Part shown: one piece after another, positions 1 to 7,279 of the stretch
Position numbering within the stretch: the first letter of the stretch is position 1
Layout of the letters: every line of letters begins with the position of its first letter
From: an uncultured Slackia sp.
GTDB lineage: Bacteria > Actinomycetota > Coriobacteriia > Coriobacteriales > Eggerthellaceae
DNA: 7,567 bases
Reading direction: 5' to 3'
NCBI GenBank assembly: GCA_900553655.1
Contig: USEQ01000056.1
Span: 1 to 7,567, forward strand
Program-made: the position numbers and the translations under genes
Notes under the pieces: generated by a model
What the model saw: only the letters and a program-made list of their open reading frames with translations
Database searches by the model: none
What the model was told of the DNA's origin: nothing

Positions 1-1
1 G

Positions 2-454
2 TATTCGCCCGAGGAGCTGTGCAGCATCGTCGAACGCTCGGCCGGCATTCTGAATGTTCCGTGTGAGCACGAGGGCGCCTTCGAAATCGCCCGCCGCAGC
101 CGGGGTACGCCGCGTTTGGCGAACAGGCTGCTCAAACGTGTGCGCGACTGGGCCCAGGTTCGCGGGTCTGGGTCTATCGACGAAGATACAGCGGCTCAGG
201 CGCTGAGCTTTTTCGAGGTTGATTCCCTGGGTCTGGATTCCCTTGACAATAAGATTCTCGAGCTTTTATGCGTTTCGTTCGGGGGGCGTCCGGTTGGGCT
301 TTCCACGCTTTCTTCGGCGCTTGCCGAAGATCCCGATACCGTCGAGGATGTGTACGAACCGTATCTCATTCAGCAGGGCCTGATTATGCGTACGCCTAAG
401 GGCCGTCAGGCAACCGATCGGGCTTTTGAACATATGGGGGTGAATCGTCCGTAA
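2..454 (+). CDS. ruvB: Holliday junction branch migration helicase RuvB, C-terminal part (5' end outside window)
   Basis: RuvB is the hexameric AAA+ motor that, with RuvA, drives branch migration of Holliday junctions before RuvC cleavage during recombination and repair in the cytoplasm. The window holds the last 150 residues, read from base 2. The segment ARRSRGTPRLANRLLKRVRD (residues 30-49 of the fragment) is the family's sensor-2 region, with the arginine of RGTPR that contacts nucleotide. After it comes the winged-helix DNA-binding domain, including the typical VEDVYEPYLIQQGLIMRTPKGR near the C terminus. The Walker A and B motifs must lie upstream, outside the window. The stop codon TAA shares its last A with the ATG of the next gene, so the two are almost certainly co-transcribed and translationally coupled. 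The reading frame is intact to a normal RuvB end. Assignment is by recognised motifs and is very secure. Confidence 0.96.
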   Translation, partial: YSPEELCSIVERSAGILNVPCEHEGAFEIARRSRGTPRLANRLLKRVRDWAQVRGSGSIDEDTAAQALSFFEVDSLGLDSLDNKILELLCVSFGGRPVGLSTLSSALAEDPDTVEDVYEPYLIQQGLIMRTPKGRQATDRAFEHMGVNRP

Positions 455-879
455 TGCTGCAGCAAGATTATCTCATGCGTTTGTTCTTGCAGTTCGCCGA
501 AGGAATACGGCGAAGCATGGACTATGGCAAGCACGATCCTAACGAGGCGTCGGAATCTCTCGAAGATGCGATTTCCCGCGCGCTTGATATGGACGCCGAT
601 GTCATGCTCGGCCTTGAGGCGGAAAGCTTCGCTTCGATCGTGCATATTTCAGGGACGGATTCTCGCGTGGTCGAGTACGTCGTTCGAAGCCTTGCGCTGG
701 AGGCTTTCTATCTTGAACAGGCGGGGCGTGCCGGCAAGTCTGATCTGCGGTACGCGCAGGCGTGCGCGTTGGCGAGGGCGTACGGCGTCGAAGAGCCGGA
801 GCGCAACAAAGTTTTTACCGAGGAGGAGCTTGCAGACATGCTTGAGGAAGATGGCGTGGTTGAATCGTCTTCACGGTAG
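454..879 (+). CDS. Uncharacterised small helical protein, DUF6483-like, coupled to ruvB
   Basis: This 141-residue protein has no known function. Its ATG overlaps the ruvB stop (TAATG), which fixes the start and implies translational coupling; a GGGGGTGA purine block lies about 10 nt upstream. The opening MLQQDYLMRLFLQFAEGIRR resembles the N terminus of the DUF6483 family of Gram-positive hypothetical proteins. I recall that family from memory, so it is a likely rather than proven match. The sequence is predicted almost wholly alpha-helical, with no signal peptide, membrane segment or metal-binding cysteine cluster. It is acidic, especially the tail (FTEEELADMLEEDGVVESSS, residues 121-140). 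The middle (about residues 36-115) has alternating helices reminiscent of tetratricopeptide-like or adaptor folds, but I see no repeat consensus. Position after ruvB suggests either a recombination-linked accessory role or mere operon hitchhiking. Confidence 0.82.
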   Translation: MLQQDYLMRLFLQFAEGIRRSMDYGKHDPNEASESLEDAISRALDMDADVMLGLEAESFASIVHISGTDSRVVEYVVRSLALEAFYLEQAGRAGKSDLRYAQACALARAYGVEEPERNKVFTEEELADMLEEDGVVESSSR

Positions 880-889
880 GGACTCGGTT

Positions 890-921
890 GCTTCATCCGA
901 AGCGTTTCGTTGGGTTCTTTT
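890..921 (+). terminator. Weak candidate terminator after the ruvB operon
   Basis: A 5-bp stem GCTTC/GAAGC (890-894 with 899-903, loop ATCC) lies 10 nt past the stop of the DUF6483-like gene, with a short T-rich stretch at 915-921. The stem is short and the T stretch is interrupted and 12 nt away, so this is only a possible end point for the ruvB transcript. No better hairpin lies before the csp promoter. Confidence 0.25.
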
Positions 922-963
922 CAACAAAGTGGGTAAAAAAGAGGATGATTTTGCTTGCGGCGG

Positions 964-990
964 TTGTCTGCGGTCAAAAGATGGTAGGCT
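964..990 (+). promoter_or_regulatory. Candidate extended -10 promoter for the cold-shock gene
   Basis: TAGGCT (985-990) preceded by TGG (982-984) fits the extended -10 pattern TGnTAnnnT. A partial -35, TTGTCT (964-969), sits at a short 15-bp spacing, so the extended -10 would do most of the work. The predicted start near 997 gives a leader of about 110 nt before the csp ATG. The same ATGGTAG core recurs in the candidate queH promoter. Pattern match only. Confidence 0.4.
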
Positions 991-998
991 GTATTCAT

Positions 999-1094
999 AT
1001 CGCTTATGGCGATGAATTATGTGGGGTCCCATTGGGGAAATGGGATGAGTTACCTGGTTTGGAACTAGGGTGTCAACTTCTCCGTATGGGGAAG
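999..1094 (+). promoter_or_regulatory. Structured 5' leader of the cold-shock mRNA (three hairpins)
   Basis: Three small inverted repeats lie in series between the predicted transcript start and the csp ribosome binding site. They are ATCGC/GCGAT (999-1003 with 1009-1013), TCCCAT/ATGGGA (1027-1032 with 1040-1045) and CTTCTCC/GGGGAAG (1077-1083 with 1088-1094, one G-U pair, loop GTAT). The last ends right beside the ribosome binding site region (1095-1103). Long structured leaders control many bacterial csp genes by temperature-dependent refolding, and this arrangement would suit such control. The pairing is visible; the role is inferred. Confidence 0.4.
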
Positions 1095-1108
1095 GGAAAG
1101 AGGCCAAG

Positions 1109-1312
1109 ATGGCTGAAGGAACTGTCAAGTGGTTCAACGCTGAGAAGGGTTACGGATTCATTTCTCAGGAAGACGGGGAAGATTTGTTCGTGCATTTCTC
1201 GGAAATCAAGATGGACGGACACAAGACGCTCGACGAGGGCGCACGTGTCTCCTTCGAGGTGACCGAGGGTCAGAACGGCAAGAAGCAGGCGAGCAACGTC
1301 GTGAAGCTTTAG
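1109..1312 (+). CDS. csp: Cold-shock domain protein (CspA/CspB family RNA chaperone)
   Basis: A 67-residue single-domain cold-shock protein, the usual length for the family. It binds single-stranded RNA and DNA and melts secondary structure, aiding translation and transcription antitermination at low temperature or in rapid growth. The RNP1 motif KGYGFI (about residues 13-18) and the RNP2 motif DLFVHF (about 26-31) are intact with their surface aromatic residues, and the family opening [15 protein letters not shown] is present. An in-frame GTG/ATG extension upstream exists. I choose 1109 because MAEGTVKWF is the conserved N terminus and GAGG at 1100-1103 sits 5 nt before it. The gene stands alone, with its own candidate promoter and hairpin-rich leader upstream and a strong terminator downstream. 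It is convergent with the hydrolase gene at 1453-2322. Which csp paralogue this is cannot be told from the window. Confidence 0.95.
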   Translation: MAEGTVKWFNAEKGYGFISQEDGEDLFVHFSEIKMDGHKTLDEGARVSFEVTEGQNGKKQASNVVKL

Positions 1313-1362
1313 CCGTTCGCAGGAATAGATCGTTCGCTTTGGCGAGCGAATTCACTTGAGCG

Positions 1363-1399
1363 AATAGAAAGGGAGGCGAAAGCCTCCCTTTCTATTTTT
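1363..1399 (+). terminator. Strong intrinsic terminator of csp, shared with the convergent hydrolase gene
   Basis: A perfect 15-bp inverted repeat (1363-1377 with 1382-1396) closes on a GAAA tetraloop. Its 3' arm runs into a T-rich tail (TATTTTTG, 1393-1400). It lies about 50 nt after the csp stop. A smaller hairpin TTCGCT/AGCGAA (1333-1338 with 1345-1350) precedes it. On the - strand the same stem follows the hydrolase gene but lacks a T run after the arm, so it should act mainly on the + strand and at best partly in reverse. Confidence 0.9.
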
Positions 1400-1452
1400 G
1401 TGCGACGAATGTCGAAACCATTTGAATTGTTTGTAAAGCTTTTGTTTGGGGT

Positions 1453-2322
1453 CTAATCGAACTTGCAGATGAACCCTTCGACAGCGGCGAGGCATTCGTC
1501 GGGATGCGTCGCGTTGGCGATATGCGGGGCGCCTTGGATAAGCGTCCATTCGCAGCCGGGGATAAGGTCGACTCCTTCGTCGTCGGTTCCGGAAAGCGCC
1601 ATGCAGGGTACTTTGATGTTTTTCACGCCTTCGCGGATGTCCCAGTCCTTCATTTTCCCGGTAACCACGAATTCGCTTGCGCCTTGCATGACCATGTAGC
1701 ACTCTCCGACGCCGGCGAACGAATCGGTCACGAACTGGGGATAGTCCTTCTCGTAGAAGCCCACCACGTGGCGCTTGTAATATTCGTCTGCGGCTGCTTT
1801 CGCTTCGGGCGTTTCGTAGTTGCCGGTGCGTTCCGCTTCAGCGAGGGCTTCCTGCATGTCCTGCGGCATGTATTGTAGAAGGCGGTTTGCCTCGTCGAGC
1901 CATGTTTGGATGCGGACTGGTGAGCTGTTGATGACGAAGGAATTCACGCCTGCGTCGTCTCTCATCATGCAGTACATGCCAAGCATGCCGCCCCAGGAAT
2001 TGCCGAACAGGTGGATGTCGTCAAGGCCGAGCGCTTCTCGTACCGTATAGAATTCGTCCGCCCACAAGTCATAGGTGTAGAAGTCGTCTTCTTGGTGGGG
2101 GATGGCCGATTTTCCGCAGCCGATCTGGTCGTAGAATACAACTTGGCGGTTTGCGCGATCGGCGAGCTTTGCATAGGTGAGCAGGTAGTTGTGGCAGTCT
2201 CCAGGTCCGCCGTGGAGCACGAGCAGCGGTTTTTTCGCGGGATCGGGATTGTCCGGAGTGACAATTTTGCAGTAGGTTTTGTACCCCAGATAATCGACGT
2301 AGGTTTCTTTGATTTCGGACAT
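1453..2322 (-). CDS. Alpha/beta hydrolase, proline iminopeptidase family (peptidase S33)
   Basis: A 289-residue cytoplasmic hydrolase of the family that removes N-terminal proline or other residues from small peptides. The oxyanion-hole motif HGGPG is at residues 37-41 and the nucleophile elbow GNSWGG at 107-112 with Ser109. An acid in SGTDDEG (probably Asp247) and His267 in GAPHIAN complete the catalytic triad. Residues about 135-215 form the variable helical cap. The start at 2322 is chosen because GGAGG lies 5 nt upstream and MSEIKETYVDYLG begins as family members do. An upstream in-frame ATG at 2361 lacks comparable support. The gene lies 102 bp downstream of the HAD gene on the same strand and may share its transcript. 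The exact substrate cannot be read from sequence: S33 proteins also include amino-acid-ester and homoserine-lactone hydrolases, so the symbol pip is not assigned. Confidence 0.9.
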   Translation of the reverse strand: MSEIKETYVDYLGYKTYCKIVTPDNPDPAKKPLLVLHGGPGDCHNYLLTYAKLADRANRQVVFYDQIGCGKSAIPHQEDDFYTYDLWADEFYTVREALGLDDIHLFGNSWGGMLGMYCMMRDDAGVNSFVINSSPVRIQTWLDEANRLLQYMPQDMQEALAEAERTGNYETPEAKAAADEYYKRHVVGFYEKDYPQFVTDSFAGVGECYMVMQGASEFVVTGKMKDWDIREGVKNIKVPCMALSGTDDEGVDLIPGCEWTLIQGAPHIANATHPDECLAAVEGFICKFD

Positions 2323-2377
2323 GATGCCTCCAATCTGGCGTGTCTCTATGCTTCGTCGCATTGCGCGACCGTATCCG

Positions 2378-2410
2378 AAAAAGTCCGAGCGCGCATTCGC
2401 CGCTTGCGCG
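2378..2410 (-). terminator. Weak candidate terminator between the HAD and hydrolase genes
   Basis: On the - strand, shortly after the HAD stop, CGCGCA pairs with TGCGCG (2405-2410 with 2390-2395, 9-nt loop). A run of five T follows after 7 nt (2378-2382). The stem is GC-rich but short and the T run is displaced, so partial termination within a two-gene operon is the most that can be suggested. Confidence 0.3.
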
Positions 2411-2424
2411 TCCTTTATCCGGCT

Positions 2425-3174
2425 TTACTTCAGCGTGGGCAAATCCTCGCAGAAGCGGGCGAAATCCTCGAGCGATCCATGCTTGCATTGTGCGAGGTCG
2501 AGGCCGTCTTTCTCCTCTATTGCATGGTCGGTGACGAAATAGATGTCCGCGCCCGTCTTGATGGCCGCTCCGTCTTCGCGCGTGTTATTGCCCACCATGA
2601 GCACGTCCGACGCGGCAACGCCCGCTCGGCGAAGGGCCTCCTCGTAATAGGCGGTGTACGGCTTGACGGAGGTTGCGGTTGCGTAATCGGTCACGAAGAT
2701 GAAATCGTTGGGGTCAAGGCCGGCCCAGCGCAGGCGTGCATGGACGGCGGCAAGTGGGAACATGGGCATGGTCGTTACAGCCAGGGTGTAGCCCTTTTCC
2801 TTAAGCGTCGCGATAGCTTTCGCTGCCGCAGGATTAGGAGTCGCGAGTTTGGATACTTCGTTGAACGGTCCCGCGTAATACTCGTCGAAAAGCATTTCCA
2901 CCTCTTCGGCGTTCGTGCCGGTGAGCTTCGAAAAGACGGGCCAGAATACGTCGTGGTTGGAGCGCGTTCCGTCGTTTGCCGCCATGGCTTTCACGCCTTC
3001 GAACAAAGCGCCCATCACGGCGCGACCATCCATGCCGTGATTGTGGGCGAACTCTCCCAAAGAGAGGGTGTACGCCTTCATGAAGGCGCTCGTCTCGATG
3101 GGAAGGAGCGTGCCATCCAAATCGAAGAAGAGGGTGGTGTAGCTGCGCGCGGCCGGTTGTTGCGTATTGCTCAT
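2425..3174 (-). CDS. HAD-superfamily hydrolase (phosphatase-like)
   Basis: A 249-residue protein with all four HAD motifs. Motif I is FFDLDGT at residues 16-22 (nucleophile Asp18, general acid/base Asp20). Motif II is the Thr pair in AVTTMP (134-135). Motif III is Lys171 in SVKPYTAYYEEAL. Motif IV is GNNTRED (195-201), whose acidic residues bind magnesium. Between motifs I and II, residues about 25-110 form a helical C1-type cap, as in phosphoglycolate phosphatase and 5'-nucleotidase-like members. The expected activity is Mg-dependent phosphate-ester hydrolysis on a small cytosolic metabolite; the substrate is not identifiable. The start at 3174 is preferred because AAGGA lies 8 nt upstream and the core begins soon after. 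Longer in-frame starts up to 3297 would add residues unlike any HAD N terminus. It is divergent from queH with the two candidate promoters overlapping. Nothing ties it to queuosine except position. Confidence 0.9.
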   Translation of the reverse strand: MSNTQQPAARSYTTLFFDLDGTLLPIETSAFMKAYTLSLGEFAHNHGMDGRAVMGALFEGVKAMAANDGTRSNHDVFWPVFSKLTGTNAEEVEMLFDEYYAGPFNEVSKLATPNPAAAKAIATLKEKGYTLAVTTMPMFPLAAVHARLRWAGLDPNDFIFVTDYATATSVKPYTAYYEEALRRAGVAASDVLMVGNNTREDGAAIKTGADIYFVTDHAIEEKDGLDLAQCKHGSLEDFARFCEDLPTLK

Positions 3175-3218
3175 GCGTATCGTCCTTTTCTGAAGGATGA
3201 GGAATATGTCTGTCTGCA

Positions 3219-3227
3219 TGGTAGTAT
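3219..3227 (+). promoter_or_regulatory. Candidate extended -10 promoter for the queH-queA-tgt cluster
   Basis: TGG followed by TAGTAT (3222-3227) fits TGnTAnnnT, the same form as the candidate csp promoter. No good -35 is visible at normal spacing. Transcription from about 3234 would give a leader of roughly 200 nt before the queH ATG. It overlaps the opposing -10 candidate on the other strand. Pattern match only. Confidence 0.35.
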
Positions 3228-3228
3228 A
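3223..3228 (-). promoter_or_regulatory. Candidate -10 element for the HAD gene
   Basis: Read on the - strand this is TATACT, five of six matches to TATAAT, about 49 bp upstream of the HAD start codon. No convincing -35 hexamer is found 16-18 bp away. It physically overlaps the candidate queH -10, so the two genes could not both be initiated at once from this site. Confidence 0.3.
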
Positions 3229-3260
3229 GTGCGGTTTTGAAGGAATGCGCGATTGCGCTG

Positions 3261-3285
3261 CGCATATGCACACGACGCATATGCG
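3261..3285. repeat. Paired CGCATATGC palindromic boxes upstream of queH
   Basis: CGCATATGC occurs at 3261-3269 and again at 3276-3284, spaced 15 bp start to start. Each contains the palindrome GCATATGC, and the second is extended to the perfect 10-bp palindrome CGCATATGCG. Paired palindromic boxes just downstream of a promoter could be an operator. Alternatively they could be part of the folded queH leader. No regulator is identified in the window. Confidence 0.4.
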
Positions 3286-3396
3286 AGCATGCCGCATTTT
3301 TCACGGATTTTGATGAAAAGCGCGCTGCACAGCCAAGCGCAATGCGGCATGCTCTGCGGCGTGCGGCGTGGCGCAGGGGATGCTCGCGCTTTTTTT
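3283..3396 (+). promoter_or_regulatory. Putative attenuator-type structured leader upstream of queH
   Basis: Several long inverted repeats compete here. A 14-bp perfect pair, GAGCATGCCGCATT at 3285-3298 with its complement at 3341-3354, is the longest. The same left arm (GCGAGCAT, 3283-3290) can instead pair with ATGCTCGC at 3380-3387. AAAAGCGCG at 3316-3324 is complementary to CGCGCTTTT at 3385-3393, whose arm runs directly into seven T (3390-3396), and CTGC/GCAG (3325-3328 with 3373-3376) could extend that stem. The last arrangement looks like an intrinsic terminator, and no + strand gene upstream needs one. A switch between terminator and antiterminator controlling queH-queA-tgt is therefore plausible. 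It does not match the preQ1 riboswitch consensus patterns I know. Pairing is seen; regulation is inferred. Confidence 0.45.
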
Positions 3397-3432
3397 GGTT
3401 GAGGGTCCACCGTGCCGGAGAAAGGGGTCGTT

Positions 3433-4147
3433 ATGAAGCTTCTGCTGCATGCATGCTGCGGGCCGTGCTCGCTCGAGCCGCTTCGCCTGCTGCTTGAGGC
3501 GGGGCACCAGATCACGATCGCCTATATGAATTCCAATATCCATCCTGCTTCCGAATACGATCACCGTTTGCGGACGATGCTCGATTTCGCGCAAAGTCAG
3601 GGGATAGAAGTCGTCGAGGGGCCATATGAGCCTCAGGCCTGGGCGAACGCCGCTGGCGTATTCGGCACCGATCCCGATGCGCGTCCCGACAGATGCCGCG
3701 CCTGCTATCGCCTTCGCTTGGAGGAGGCGGCGTCGTATGCGGCCGCCAACGGTTTTGAAGGGCTTGCTACCACGTTGACGGTGAGCCCGTATCAGTACAT
3801 CGAGACGATTCACGAAGAGCTTGAAGCGGCATGCCGCAAAGTCGGGATTTCCCCGGTCTTTCAGGATTTTCGCGAGCAGTATCCCGAGGCGACGCGTAGG
3901 AGCAAGGCGCTGGGCATGTACCGTCAGAATTACTGCGGCTGCGCGTTTTCCAAAGTGGAGGCCGCCGAAGAGCGCGAGCAGCGCAATGCGGAGCGTGCCG
4001 CTGCGAAGGCGAAGCGTGAAGAAGAACGTGCGCCCCAACGTGCGGCAGAGGCTGCGGCGCGTGCCGCGCGCAAGGCCGAGAAGGAAGCTTATAACGAAAA
4101 GCAACGACGCAAGCACGAGATCTTGCGGAAAATGAGAGAGCAGAATC

Positions 4148-4158
<11 letters not shown>
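3433..4158 (+). CDS. queH: Epoxyqueuosine reductase QueH
   Basis: QueH performs the last step of queuosine synthesis, reducing epoxyqueuosine in tRNA to queuosine; it is the cobalamin-independent alternative to QueG. The 241-residue protein starts with the hallmark LLLHACCGPCS: Cys8, Cys9 and Cys12. Further cysteines lie in CRACY (88 and 91) and YCGC (168 and 170). These residues are expected to hold the 4Fe-4S cluster and an additional iron. The catalytic domain ends near residue 173. The remaining 68 residues are a Lys/Arg/Glu/Ala-rich, probably coiled-coil tail not needed in the basic family. AAAGGGG ends 5 nt before the ATG at 3433. An in-frame GTG at 3412 also has a good site (GAGGG, 6 nt away) and would add MPEKGVV. 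I prefer 3433 because conserved sequence begins right after it. The gene overlaps queA by 11 bp, so coupling is likely. Confidence 0.95.
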
Positions 4159-6590
<2,432 letters not shown>

Positions 6591-6611
6591 GACCTCGATT
6601 CCTGGCTAGCT

Positions 6612-6631
6612 TGTCGACATTTTTCGAAAAA
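6612..6631. other. Adjacent palindromes upstream of the tRNA promoter
   Basis: TGTCGACA (6612-6619) is a perfect 8-bp palindrome and is followed at once by the perfect 12-bp palindrome TTTTTCGAAAAA (6620-6631). The second lies 4 bp before the -35 of the tRNA promoter, where an A/T-rich UP element would sit. A factor-binding site is also possible. Confidence 0.4.
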
Positions 6632-6635
6632 GTAG

Positions 6636-6664
6636 TTGACGAAAGCCGACAACGCTGCGATACT
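6636..6664 (+). promoter_or_regulatory. Promoter of tRNA-Glu
   Basis: TTGACG (6636-6641, five of six to consensus), a 17-bp spacer and GATACT (6659-6664) form a good sigma-70-type promoter. It would start transcription near 6671, about 25 nt ahead of the tRNA. The A/T-rich palindrome just upstream could act as an UP element. The -35 is overlapped by an imperfect inverted repeat, GTTGACG/CGACAAC (6635-6641 with 6647-6653). Confidence 0.7.
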
Positions 6665-6695
6665 TCTAACCCGCGCTTGGAAAAGCGTAAAACAT

Positions 6696-6772
6696 GGCCT
6701 GGTCGTCTAGCGGTTTAGGACATCGCCCTCTCAAGGCGAAGATCGGGGGTTCGAATCCCCTCCAGGCTACCA
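6696..6772 (+). tRNA. tRNA-Glu, anticodon CTC (reads GAG)
   Basis: All arms can be drawn. The acceptor GGCCTGG (6696-6702) pairs with CCAGGCT (6762-6768), with a G-U first pair. The D arm is of the Glu type (CGTCTAGCGGTTTAGGAC). The anticodon stem TCGCC/GGCGA (6723-6727 with 6735-6739) encloses loop CTCTCAA with CTC at 6730-6732. The T arm is GGGGG-TTCGAAT-CCCCT. Discriminator A and an encoded CCA end (6770-6772) complete it. The body is 74 nt plus CCA. It is not a queuosine substrate, because its wobble base is C rather than G, so its position after the queuosine genes does not imply a functional link. It has its own promoter and terminator. Confidence 0.97.
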
Positions 6773-6781
6773 TCGTAAATG

Positions 6782-6825
6782 AAAGAATCCTTCGTTGCTT
6801 AGTTTAGCTCGAAGGGTTCTTTTTT
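6782..6825 (+). terminator. Intrinsic terminator after tRNA-Glu
   Basis: A 13-bp stem (6782-6794 with 6810-6822, one G-U pair) with a 15-nt loop ends in a six-T run (6820-6825). It lies 9 nt after the tRNA CCA end and could also stop any read-through from tgt, which lacks a strong terminator of its own. Confidence 0.88.
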
Positions 6826-6826
6826 A

Positions 6827-6839
6827 TTCGAATCCCCTC
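6827..6839 (+). repeat. 13-nt direct repeat of the tRNA-Glu T-loop/acceptor region
   Basis: TTCGAATCCCCTC occurs in tRNA-Glu at 6750-6762 and again here, immediately after the terminator T run. The copy lacks the 5' arm of the T stem and the rest of the acceptor end, so it is not a tRNA. Duplicated 3' ends of tRNA genes typically mark attachment sites left by tRNA-targeting integrases. A 3' remnant of another tRNA with the same T loop is the main alternative. No integrase is in the window. Confidence 0.5.
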
Positions 6840-7235
6840 TCTTCAATACGCATCCCCAGCTGCAGCAAAATCCGTATCAGGAGCTTTCCTGATAAGAAAG
6901 ACATCGCCCGAAACCCACTACCATACCTTTCCCGCCGAAGACCATGCCGTTTCACCATCAAGACCTTCGCTATTTCTTCCCATTTTCTTCCAGAAACCTT
7001 CCGAAAAACCATTTGCATTCTAAATGGAAGTCATCCGAAACAACTTCTTGGGACGTTCCATCTTAGGGAAAAAGCCTCACCGTTTCCTCCTCCACCCCTC
7101 GCGAAAAGCAGGAATACGAGAAAGGACTCTCTGGAATGCGGTTTTACGCCATTCGGCGAAAGGCCGTATCTGCAAAATGAACGGTTCCTATCTTGTCGGC
7201 ATCTTCGTGTTGCTAAGAAGATTCGCCGTAAACTC
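6840..7235. other. Region of about 400 bp without a convincing gene
   Basis: Open frames exist on both strands (for example 6795-7325 on + and 6824-7018 on -) but have no ribosome binding sites, no recognisable family and a translation rich in Pro, Arg, Ser and Lys. The + strand is pyrimidine-rich in its first half. Small inverted repeats are CCATTT/AAATGG (7009-7014 with 7022-7027) and the one at 6875-6894. No thiamin riboswitch motifs were found. It may be decayed sequence beside the tRNA, possibly the residue of an integrated element. Confidence 0.5.
6875..6894. other. Perfect 8-bp hairpin with GCTT loop
   Basis: TATCAGGA (6875-6882) and TCCTGATA (6887-6894) form a perfect stem. On the - strand it is followed after a few bases by ATTTT, making it a weak candidate for the distal end of a - strand transcript coming through thiD. 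On the + strand no T run follows. Confidence 0.35.
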
Positions 7236-7270
7236 CCGCCGTTGCACGAAAAGAAGCCGTGCAATGGCGG
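7236..7270 (-). other. Stable hairpin just downstream of thiD
   Basis: A 13-nt inverted repeat (7236-7248 with 7258-7270, loop of 9 nt) lies 9 nt after the thiD stop on the - strand. One of 13 positions is mismatched on the - strand (G-U on the + strand). It is GC-rich and well placed to end or protect the thiD mRNA, but no T run follows on the - strand. It is therefore either a non-classical terminator or an mRNA 3' stabiliser. Confidence 0.5.
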
Positions 7271-7279
7271 AAACGCCAC

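Noticed and set aside
888..1262. A 124-codon + strand frame overlapping the cold-shock gene
   Set aside because: Its second half overlaps csp in another frame and its first half covers the csp promoter and leader.
2011..3240. A 409-codon open frame on the + strand opposite the hydrolase and HAD genes
   Set aside because: It is antisense to two genes with intact catalytic motifs. It has no ribosome binding site and no recognisable family.
3283..3432. Known preQ1 riboswitch upstream of queH
   Set aside because: The compact preQ1-I pattern, with an A-rich tail pairing into a small hairpin loop, is not present, nor could I fit the other classes. The leader is treated as an unassigned structure.
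6696..6772. Functional link between tRNA-Glu and the queuosine genes
   Set aside because: Queuosine is placed on tRNAs with G at position 34 (Asp, Asn, His, Tyr). This tRNA has C34, so adjacency is probably incidental.
6824..7018. A 64-codon - strand frame ending at the tRNA terminator
   Set aside because: There is no clear ribosome binding site before the start, no family resemblance, and it ends in the duplicated tRNA segment.
7024..7279. Thiamin pyrophosphate riboswitch near thiD
   Set aside because: The region lies downstream of thiD rather than upstream, and the CUGAGA and GAACCUGAUCUGG-type cores are absent.
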